From: Oscillospiraceae bacterium
Lineage (GTDB): Bacteria > Bacillota > Clostridia > Oscillospirales > Acutalibacteraceae
Direction: 5' to 3'
Length of the DNA: 11,427 nucleotides
Assembly (NCBI GenBank): GCA_019422905.1
Contig: JAHZCM010000025.1
Coordinates: forward strand, 1-11,427
Part shown: in pieces, positions 6,335 to 11,427 of the stretch
Layout of the letters: every line of letters starts with the position of its first letter
Position numbering within the stretch: the stretch's first letter is position 1
Notes under the pieces: model-generated
Told to the model about the DNA's origin: nothing
The model's database searches: none
What the model saw: the letters and a program-made list of their open reading frames with translations, nothing else
Position numbers and translations under genes: made by a program

Positions 6335-8287
6335 TTGCAGACCTATCAATGGCCATATAAAAACGAACTGGACATTTCCGAGACGCGCACATGCGATGTG
6401 CTCGTTCTCGGCGGCGGCCTTGCCGGCTGCTACGCCGCAATTGCGGCGGCGCGCCGCGGGCAGTCCGTCATTCTCGTGGAAAAGGGCGCCACCGCCCGCA
6501 GCGGCAGCGCCGGAACCGGCTTCGACCACTGGGAATCCGCCTGCACCAACCCGTGCTCGACTGTTACGCCGAAGGAAATCGCCGAAGCGTATGTGGATGA
6601 GCAAAGCGGCTATTCAAACGGCATCGCGCACTATATTGAATGCCGCGAGGGTTACGACCGCCTGCTCGATCTCGAAGCCTTCGGAGGCAAGATACGCGAC
6701 ACGGACGACGCGTTTAAGGGCGCAGAATTCCGCGACGATAAAACGAAGCTGATGTTCGCCTACGACTATCAAAACAAATTCACGCTGCGCGTATGGGGCT
6801 CCACCTTTAAGCCCGCGCTCTACAGGGAGCTTCTGCGGCTCGGCGTGACCGTACTCGACCGCACGGAAGCCACGGCCCTGCTGACCGCTGTGGTGGACGG
6901 CAGGAAGCGCGGCGTCGGTGCGTGCGCCATGCATGTGCGCACCGGAAAGTTTTACATCCTGCGCGCAAAGGCGACGGTGCTCGCCATGAGCCGCCCGGCG
7001 CGCGTCTGGCTCTTCAATCCCGACCTCGTCGGCCTGTGCGAATTCCGCCCCACACAGAGCATCGGCAGCGGGCATGCGATGGGCTTCAAGGCCGGCATCG
7101 AATTTACGATGATGGAAAAATCCGTTAAGGGCGAGTTTTCCGCAGCGGGCCGCAGCTTCCCGCCCTACGGCGCGGGCAACAACCACAATACGTGGTACGC
7201 GGCAACCATGGTGGACGCGCGCGGTGTGGAAATCCCTTATGTGGACCGCGACGGACGCGAGCTGAAAACCGTCTCCGAACGTTATTATCCCGCTCCCGGG
7301 CAGAAATTTTTCCTCAAGGGCGGCGTCATCGACAATCCGAAATACGAGTATCGCGGCCCGGAAACACTCGATTTTGAAGAATTGATGCGCCGCGGCTACC
7401 GGCTGCCGTTTTACGCGGATCTCAGCCGCATGCCGGATTTTGAGCGTCGTGTGATCTGGGGCATGATGGTCGGCGAAGAGGGAAAAACGAAGATTCCCAT
7501 TCTCAAAAACTATACCGAACGCGGTTTCGACCCCGCAAAGCACATGCTGCAAAGCTACGGCACCGGCTGGCAGTCGGCAAGCTTTCTCGCACAGGAGCGC
7601 CAGCTTTTCGGCGCGCCGGGCGGCATTTGGCATGACTGGGATCTGAAAACGAACATAGACGGCATTTACGCCGCGGGCGACCAGCTTTTTGCCTCAGACT
7701 GCGCGGGCTTCGCGTGCGCAACGGGCTATTACGCCGGACGAAAAGCCGCGGCCTACGCCGCAAAAACCGCGCTCGCCGACTATAACCAAGACGAGGCCGA
7801 GGCAGAGCGTGAGCGCCTGCTGGCCCCGATTCGCCGCGAAGAGGGTATGGATTGGCGCGAGCTGAACATGGCGATTTCCAAAGCCATGCAAAATTACTGC
7901 GGCGGCCTGAAGTGCGACGCGCTGCTGCTTGAGGGCCTCGACCTGCTCGAGAACTTTGAGCGGGAGATCGTGCCGCAGATCTGCTGCAAAAACCCGCATG
8001 AGCTGATGCGCGCGCACGAAGTATTCGACATTCTGACCGTTTCCAAATTGATCCTGCATGCCTGCCTTGCGCGCAAAACCTCCTCGGCGCCGCTGTGCTT
8101 CGAGCGCACGGACAGCTCGGAAACCGACCCCGAGCGGGACCGCCGCTTCATCACCGTGCGGCAGGAAAACGGCCGGGTGATCTGCGGCAGCCATCCGCTC
8201 TACTATTTCGGCGACCTCGAAACCGAATACGAAAAGCGCAATTCGGATTACATCCAAAACGAACAGAAAGGAGCGTACCGCAAATGA
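6335..8287 (+). CDS. FAD-dependent oxidoreductase, AprA / fumarate reductase flavoprotein-like
   Basis: A 650-residue cytoplasmic flavoprotein of the succinate dehydrogenase/fumarate reductase/adenylylsulfate reductase flavoprotein superfamily. The N-terminal FAD-binding Rossmann motif is CDVLVLGGGLAGCYAAIAAA (20-39), with Glu49 at the end of the second strand for ribose contact. A second FAD contact, AAGDQLF...CAGFACATGYYAG, lies near 445-475. The C-terminal helical part has NPHELMRAHE and HACLARKTSS, typical of AprA-like and SdhA-like proteins. There is no signal peptide, unlike secreted urocanate or fumarate reductases, and no heme motif. The start is TTG at 6335 with AAGGAG at 6320-6325, nine bases upstream, overlapping the previous stop. 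The next gene, a two-cluster ferredoxin, overlaps it by four bases, exactly the AprA-AprB arrangement. However, no sulfate-activation gene (sat, qmo) is present, so true APS reductase is unlikely. The substrate is unknown. It could be a reductase for an unsaturated acid or a related anaerobic redox step. Confidence 0.88.
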   Translation: MQTYQWPYKNELDISETRTCDVLVLGGGLAGCYAAIAAARRGQSVILVEKGATARSGSAGTGFDHWESACTNPCSTVTPKEIAEAYVDEQSGYSNGIAHYIECREGYDRLLDLEAFGGKIRDTDDAFKGAEFRDDKTKLMFAYDYQNKFTLRVWGSTFKPALYRELLRLGVTVLDRTEATALLTAVVDGRKRGVGACAMHVRTGKFYILRAKATVLAMSRPARVWLFNPDLVGLCEFRPTQSIGSGHAMGFKAGIEFTMMEKSVKGEFSAAGRSFPPYGAGNNHNTWYAATMVDARGVEIPYVDRDGRELKTVSERYYPAPGQKFFLKGGVIDNPKYEYRGPETLDFEELMRRGYRLPFYADLSRMPDFERRVIWGMMVGEEGKTKIPILKNYTERGFDPAKHMLQSYGTGWQSASFLAQERQLFGAPGGIWHDWDLKTNIDGIYAAGDQLFASDCAGFACATGYYAGRKAAAYAAKTALADYNQDEAEAERERLLAPIRREEGMDWRELNMAISKAMQNYCGGLKCDALLLEGLDLLENFEREIVPQICCKNPHELMRAHEVFDILTVSKLILHACLARKTSSAPLCFERTDSSETDPERDRRFITVRQENGRVICGSHPLYYFGDLETEYEKRNSDYIQNEQKGAYRK

Positions 8288-8601
8288 GCGATTTGAAAGA
8301 CAAGGTGCTTGTCGCGGAGCCGGTGCCGTGCAGCGCCCGCCCGATTCTTTACGACGGCACGAAATGCACCGGCTGCAACGCCTGCGTCAACATCTGCCAG
8401 GTCGATATCCTGATTCCTTCACCGGAAAAGGGCGGCCACCCCGTCGTGTTGTATCCCGGTGAATGCTATTATTGCGGCGCGTGCGTGATGGCGTGCCCCG
8501 TGGAAGGCGCGATCCATCTCCAGCACCCGCTGATGAACCGCGCAAAATTTGTGCCCGTCCGGAAGGGAGACAGCTTCCCGGAAAGATCAGCGGGATTGTA
8601 A
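8284..8601 (+). CDS. Two-[4Fe-4S] ferredoxin subunit, AprB-like
   Basis: A 105-residue ferredoxin with two cluster motifs: C28-x2-C31-x2-C34-x3-C38, followed by Gln rather than the usual Pro, and C61-x2-C64-x2-C67-x3-C71-Pro. These would bind two [4Fe-4S] clusters and carry electrons to or from the flavoprotein encoded just upstream. The true start is ATG 8284 with AAAGGAG at 8267-8273, ten bases away; the same frame is open further upstream to 8095 but that portion lies over the flavoprotein gene and has no binding site. ATG and the flavoprotein stop share four bases (ATGA), implying translational coupling and a fixed ratio of subunits. It is shorter than AprB of sulfate reducers (about 150 residues) and lacks most of the C-terminal tail, keeping only a stretch with HPLMNRAKFVPVRKGD. 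Confidence 0.92.
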   Translation: MSDLKDKVLVAEPVPCSARPILYDGTKCTGCNACVNICQVDILIPSPEKGGHPVVLYPGECYYCGACVMACPVEGAIHLQHPLMNRAKFVPVRKGDSFPERSAGL

Positions 8602-8645
8602 CGGCCCAAACAACAAAAGGTTCCCCGAAGGAAGAGCCTACATAA

Positions 8646-8683
8646 GCAAGCAGCTTCTCCCTCCGGCCGGTAAAGCGGCTTGC
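8646..8683 (+). terminator. Imperfect hairpin after the redox operon, weak terminator candidate
   Basis: GCAAGCAGCTT (8646-8656) pairs with AAGCGGCTTGC (8673-8683), 11 positions with one mismatch, around a 16-base loop. No run of T follows directly, so it is at best a weak or factor-assisted terminator, or a 3' mRNA stabilising hairpin. Confidence 0.35.
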
Positions 8684-8709
8684 TGATGCAGACATCCTTT
8701 ACGTATAAT
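8680..8709 (+). promoter_or_regulatory. Possible promoter for the MazG-like gene
   Basis: TTGCTG (8680-8685), 18-base spacer, perfect TATAAT (8704-8709). It lies about 120 bases before the start codon, leaving a moderately long leader in which I see no known riboswitch. Confidence 0.45.
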
Positions 8710-8830
8710 TACACTTCAGAAACGGTATGGGATATTTATGCCGTAGTTGCGTAGTAGAATTTTTTCACAAATCCATGGTGTAATTTGAAATGACTTAGAG
8801 ACAATGCCCGATTTGGAAAGGAAACTATTG

Positions 8831-9136
8831 ATGGATTATAATAAGCTGGTAAGAGACAGGATACCCGAGATTATTGCAGCTCAGGGTAAAAAGCCTATAA
8901 TTCGAGTGATGGATGATAAAGAGTATATTACCTGCTTAGAGGAAAAATTAAGAGAAGAAGTTGCGGAATATTACGAAAGCAAAGAGATAGAGGAGCTCGC
9001 CGATGTATTGGAAGTAATCTATGCTTTGTGCGAAACACAAGGTCATTCTGTCGATGAATTGATGAGGATTTATGAAAAGAAGCATATTGAGCGCGGCGGC
9101 TTTTCAAAGAAGATTTTTTTGATGAGAAAAGAATGA
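8831..9136 (+). CDS. MazG-like house-cleaning NTP pyrophosphohydrolase (COG4997 type)
   Basis: A 101-residue all-alpha protein of the MazG superfamily, predicted to split non-canonical nucleoside triphosphates into monophosphate and pyrophosphate using Mg2+. It is often annotated as phosphoribosyl-ATP pyrophosphohydrolase-like, but it is not the histidine-pathway HisE. Seen: the subgroup signature YNKLVRDRIPEII (3-15), the metal-binding EExxE as EEVAE (42-46), and ExxD as ELAD (55-58). The start is ATG 8831 with AAAGGA at 8817-8822, eight bases away; the in-frame ATG at 8804 has no such site. The gene is AT-rich (24 of 60 G/C in 8941-9000), like the Nudix gene at the left edge and unlike the genes between. 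It stands alone, with its likely terminator about 240 bases downstream. Substrate specificity is unknown. Confidence 0.88.
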   Translation: MDYNKLVRDRIPEIIAAQGKKPIIRVMDDKEYITCLEEKLREEVAEYYESKEIEELADVLEVIYALCETQGHSVDELMRIYEKKHIERGGFSKKIFLMRKE

Positions 9137-9205
9137 ACTCAAAGTGAACCACAACTTCCCGTTTGTAGAATAGAACAAAATAGCAGTAGCAATGAAACTG
9201 CAGGG

Positions 9206-9271
9206 CCCACCGGCACTTTGCAGCCGCAAGGCTGAAAGCGTCATAGTGGGTTACGCACTTTGAAAAAGGCG
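9206..9271 (+). other. Two adjacent hairpins, possible structured RNA
   Basis: Hairpin one: CCCAC/GTGGG (9206-9210 with 9246-9250), GGC/GTC (9212-9214 with 9240-9242), CTTT/AAAG, a bulged G at 9220, and CAGCC/GGCTG closing a GCAA tetraloop (9226-9229), 17 pairs in all. Hairpin two: CGC, bulged A, CTTT (9254-9261) with AAAGGCG (9265-9271). Both carry a GCACTTTG element on the left arm. I do not recognise a known RNA family. Confidence 0.35.
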
Positions 9272-9374
9272 CATAATAAAAAGATAACGTCATAACCGAA
9301 AACACGCATCCAAACGGCATAGTCGACGGGATTGCACCGCTCAACGAAATCATTTATTGAACTTTGATACAGAA

Positions 9375-9429
9375 GCCATCTCGGGGCATCTCCCTTACGG
9401 AAGATGCCCCGAGATGGCAAATCTTTTTT
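9375..9429 (+). terminator. Strong intrinsic terminator, 17-bp perfect stem
   Basis: 9375-9391 (GCCATCTCGGGGCATCT) is perfectly complementary to 9402-9418 around a 10-base loop, followed by AAATC and six T. Orientation of the T run favours plus-strand transcripts, from the MazG-like gene or from an RNA in the gap. For the minus-strand citrate synthase transcript the hairpin lacks a comparable T run but might still act. Confidence 0.8.
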
Positions 9430-9543
9430 AATTTTAAGCAAACAATTATATTTGTTATATAGCACTAATTTCAATTGTATCCAAATGGTGCTTAAACGTC
9501 GCGCAGGCCTTTTACGCCCATCTTCTTACGTCCGTTTTTTTCA

Positions 9544-10914
9544 TCACTGCCGTTTTTCCAACGGGATATAAACCTGATCGGTCGGCAAAGCCCGGTATGC
9601 GGGACGAATGATGCGCCCGCCGGTCGTCAGCTCCTCGATGCGGTGCGCGCACCAGCCTGCAATGCGGGACACGGCAAACATCGGCGTGAATAAATCCTCC
9701 GGGATACCGAGCATCTCATAGACAAGCCCGGAATAAAAATCCACGTTGGCGCATATGACTTTCTTGTTCCCGGTCACCTTTTTAAAGGCTGCGGGGGCAA
9801 GCCTTTCGATGCGCTCATACAGCGCGAACTGATCGCCGTAGCCCTTCTTTGCCGCAAGGATACGGGCCTGCTTTTTCAGCTCCACAGCGCGCGGGTCCGA
9901 AAGCGTATAGATCGCGTGGCCCACGCCGTAGATCAGGCCGCTCTTGTCGCCGACCTCCCGGCGCAGGATGCGTTCGAGATAGTCTTCTACCTCGTCGTCA
10001 CTGTCCCAATGCTGTACGCTCCGCATGATATCATCCATCATCTGGCGCACCTTATGGTTTGCGCCGCCGTGGCGGAATCCCTTCAGCGAACCGATCGCCG
10101 CCGCGATCGTGGAATAAATATCCGTGTGTGCGGAAGAAAGCACGCGGGCGGTAAACGTAGAGTTATTGCCGCCGCCATGCTCTGCATGGAGCACCATACA
10201 GAGATCCAGAAGCTCCGCTTCCTCTCTCGTGAATGCGCGATCCTGACGCAGCGCGTTTAAAATCGCCTCCGCCGTCCTGTGCTGCGGCTCAAATGGATGG
10301 AAGAACATCGTCTGCTTGTCGAAATGGCGGCGCTTCACCTGATAGGCGTACGTCATGATGGCCGGCATCCGCGCAATCAGCGAAATGCTCTGGCGCATAT
10401 TGTTCTCGAGTGAAAGATCGTCCGGATCATCGTCATAGGAATAGAGCGTCAGCACGGCGCGGGCGAGCTTGTTCATCACATCCTTCGAGGGGTTCTTCAT
10501 GATGACATCCTCGGGAAAGTATTCGGGCAGCTCACGGTTCTCATAAAGCAACTGGCCTATACGGTTATATTGGCGCCTATCCGGCAGCTTGCCGAAAATC
10601 AGCAGCCAGACAACCTCCTCATAGGCAAAGCGGCCCTCCGCACGGCAACCGTTTATGATATCCGATACATTTATGCCGCGGTAAGTAAGGCGGCCCTCGT
10701 CCGGGATCTTATCTCCATCGTCAATCAGGTAGCCATGCACGTTGCACACATGCGTCAGGCCCGCCATAACGCCGGTACCATCCTGATTGCGCAGGCCGCG
10801 TTTGACGCGGTAGCACTCATATTCGTCCTTGGAAATCACATTGTTTGCGCGATACTCCGTACAAAGCTCATTGACCGTTGTGCTCGTCTCGCTCTCATTG
10901 ATCAATCTCTGCAC
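9544..10914 (-). CDS. Citrate synthase
   Basis: Condenses acetyl-CoA and oxaloacetate to citrate and CoA in the cytoplasm, the entry to the oxidative branch leading to 2-oxoglutarate and glutamate in anaerobes. Counting from the GTG start at 10914 the protein has 456 residues. The catalytic triad is present: His in LHAEHGGGNNSTF (pig His274), His in GVGHAIY (His320) and Asp in NVDFYSG (Asp375), plus GFRHGGANHKV, the citrate-binding segment. KRGLRNQDGTGV and the YRGI motif are typical of clostridial forms. Start choice: a frame-matched ATG at 10923 directly abuts AAAGG with no spacing, whereas GTG 10914 has AAAGGA eight bases upstream, so GTG is preferred; using ATG would add Met-Gly-Ala. Homologous 2-methylcitrate synthases cannot be fully excluded, but no prp genes are nearby. 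A single-gene transcript divergent from the spoIID-like gene. Confidence 0.93.
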   Translation of the reverse strand: MQRLINESETSTTVNELCTEYRANNVISKDEYECYRVKRGLRNQDGTGVMAGLTHVCNVHGYLIDDGDKIPDEGRLTYRGINVSDIINGCRAEGRFAYEEVVWLLIFGKLPDRRQYNRIGQLLYENRELPEYFPEDVIMKNPSKDVMNKLARAVLTLYSYDDDPDDLSLENNMRQSISLIARMPAIMTYAYQVKRRHFDKQTMFFHPFEPQHRTAEAILNALRQDRAFTREEAELLDLCMVLHAEHGGGNNSTFTARVLSSAHTDIYSTIAAAIGSLKGFRHGGANHKVRQMMDDIMRSVQHWDSDDEVEDYLERILRREVGDKSGLIYGVGHAIYTLSDPRAVELKKQARILAAKKGYGDQFALYERIERLAPAAFKKVTGNKKVICANVDFYSGLVYEMLGIPEDLFTPMFAVSRIAGWCAHRIEELTTGGRIIRPAYRALPTDQVYIPLEKRQ

Positions 10915-10953
10915 AGCACCCATCCTTTCCGATTTCTATGCGTATTGGATACT

Positions 10954-10982
10954 ATTTTAGCGCAGGGAAAACCGCACGTCAA
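10954..10982 (-). promoter_or_regulatory. Sigma-A promoter of the citrate synthase gene with AT-rich upstream element
   Basis: Read on the minus strand: TTGACG (10982-10977), 17-base spacer, TAAAAT (10959-10954). This is close to consensus. Immediately upstream, about 10983-11030, is nearly pure A/T and contains an 8-base tandem repeat (GCATTTTT on the plus strand, 10983-10998), resembling an UP element. Good transcription is expected. Confidence 0.75.
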
Positions 10983-11033
10983 GCATTTTTGCATTTTTAT
11001 TTTATTAAAATTTCATTTTTATGCATTATACTC

Positions 11034-11051
11034 AGAATTCATCCGAATTCT
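11034..11051. promoter_or_regulatory. Short inverted repeat between divergent genes
   Basis: AGAATTC (11034-11040), ATCC, GAATTCT (11045-11051): a perfect 7-bp dyad with a 4-base centre. A TATACT (11027-11032) just to its left could be a -10 for the spoIID-like gene (weak -35 TTAAAA, 11005-11010, 16-base spacer), placing the dyad at the transcription start. Operator role is only a possibility. Confidence 0.25.
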
Positions 11052-11115
11052 TCCCGCTCATTTTGAATAATCATTTTAAGTTTTTTGCAGAAATTCAAAA
11101 GAAGGGATGTCTGCT

Positions 11116-11427
11116 ATGAAACCCGTTCTCCGCCGCATTCTCCTTTTCACAGCCGCAATCTACCTCCTGCTCGGCCTCAGTCCGCTTTTGCTCCATTTTG
11201 CCGCGATACAAGCCGGGGAAAATGCCTCGGAAACATCCTCCCCTTCCCCCACAAGCTCGCCGGCACCGGAAACGGAGGCCGTCTTTCATATTTACGACGA
11301 ATCCCGCGGCGAAACGCTTTCTGTCGCGGATGCCGATTTTCTTCGGGGCGCTCTGCCCTGTGAAATGCCGCTGAGCGCCCCGGATGAGGCCCTGAAGGCA
11401 CAGGCTGTCGCGATCTACACGGTCTAT
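11116..11427 (+). CDS. spoIID: SpoIID/LytB-domain protein, 5' part only
   Basis: The first 104 residues of a stage II sporulation protein D-like protein; the gene runs off the window. Members are lytic transglycosylases that cut peptidoglycan during engulfment of the forespore, working with SpoIIP and SpoIIM. Seen: a membrane anchor (about 7-29), a Ser/Thr/Pro-rich linker (37-53), and the start of the SpoIID domain, with LRGALPCEMPLSAPDEALKA (76-95), where Glu83 in EMP matches the catalytic Glu of the family, followed by QAVAIYTVY, the usual EALKAQAVAxRTY signature in a diverged form. AAGGG at 11102-11106 is nine bases from ATG 11116; an in-frame ATG at 11107 is too near that site. Its presence indicates a spore-forming relative. 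Other SpoIID/LytB-domain proteins not tied to sporulation exist, so the symbol is tentative. Confidence 0.82.
   Translation, partial: MKPVLRRILLFTAAIYLLLGLSPLLLHFAAIQAGENASETSSPSPTSSPAPETEAVFHIYDESRGETLSVADADFLRGALPCEMPLSAPDEALKAQAVAIYTVY

Larger units (their letters stand above)
9137..9543. other. 407-base gap without a credible gene
   Basis: Open frames on the minus strand here (9241-9474 and 8928-9353) lack a ribosome binding site, run through the hairpins or the MazG-like gene, and resemble no family I know. The stretch holds two adjacent RNA-type hairpins (9206-9271), a strong terminator (9375-9429), and an AT-rich piece (9419-9480). It looks like a long 3' untranslated region, a small RNA locus or decayed sequence. 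Confidence 0.6.

Noticed and set aside
6614..7633. A 339-codon minus-strand frame inside the flavoprotein gene
   Set aside because: Its composition is rich in Ala, Arg and His with no recognisable domain, and it lies fully opposite a clear FAD-enzyme gene.
8095..8283. An N-terminal extension of the ferredoxin frame
   Set aside because: The extension lies over the flavoprotein gene, reads as Arg/His/Pro-rich filler, and the ATG at 8284 has a proper ribosome binding site.
6335..8601. A genuine sulfate-reduction (dissimilatory APS reductase) locus
   Set aside because: Only the subunit arrangement matches; no sat, qmo or dsr genes are in the window, and the ferredoxin is too short for a typical AprB.
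9206..9250. Group II intron domain V
   Set aside because: The hairpin has a GNRA loop and a bulge but lacks the AGC/CGC catalytic triad, the two-base bulge and the 34-base size, and no intron-encoded protein is nearby.
9490..9545. Frameshifted C-terminal extension of citrate synthase on the minus strand
   Set aside because: A neighbouring frame would add a Lys/Gly-rich tail ending near 9497, but the annotated end (YIPLEKRQ) is typical for the family and no slippery site with a stimulating structure is apparent.
1..11427. tRNA, rRNA, CRISPR array, insertion sequence or phage genes
   Set aside because: I looked for cloverleaf ends, regularly spaced repeats, transposase or integrase motifs and terminal repeats, and found none I could support.

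Overview
The window looks like a piece of a spore-forming, fairly GC-rich member of the Clostridia (Bacillota). The reasons are strong AGGAGG-type ribosome binding sites on almost every gene, several TTG/GTG starts, a SpoIID-type sporulation gene at the right edge, and a citrate synthase with the form seen in anaerobic Clostridia. Placing it nearer to Oscillospiraceae-like gut lineages is inference from base composition and gene content only.

Layout: (1) 51-545, an AT-rich Nudix hydrolase gene with a damaged Nudix box. (2) 639-3234, an rRNA cytosine methyltransferase (RlmI type) followed 13 bases later by a MATE efflux transporter, probably co-transcribed. (3) 3231-3840, a self-contained unit: promoter, flavin-reductase-like gene, and a strong intrinsic terminator. 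(4) 3889-4700, an AAC(3)-family acetyltransferase gene whose ribosome binding site sits at ideal distance from a two-codon mini-ORF overlapping its start. (5) 4701-8601, a tight four-gene operon: duplicated EamA/DMT transporter, DUF1461 membrane protein, large cytoplasmic FAD protein resembling AprA/FrdA, and a two-[4Fe-4S] ferredoxin overlapping it by four bases. An inverted repeat covers the -10 region of the operon's promoter. (6) 8640-9480, an AT-rich patch with a MazG-like NTP pyrophosphohydrolase and about 400 bases with no credible gene but clear RNA-fold potential and a 17-bp perfect terminator hairpin. (7) 9544-10982 on the minus strand, citrate synthase with a near-consensus promoter, divergent from (8) 11116-11427, the start of a SpoIID-like gene cut by the window end.

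How the genes fit together: the flavoprotein and ferredoxin are almost certainly one enzyme, with the ferredoxin passing electrons to a FAD that reduces (or oxidises) an unidentified small molecule in the cytoplasm. The transporter upstream may move its substrate or product. This operon is the best candidate for an uncharacterised system here. The two AT-rich nucleotide-hydrolase genes lie at either side of the GC-rich block and differ from it in composition, suggesting separate acquisition. The rest is ordinary chromosomal content.
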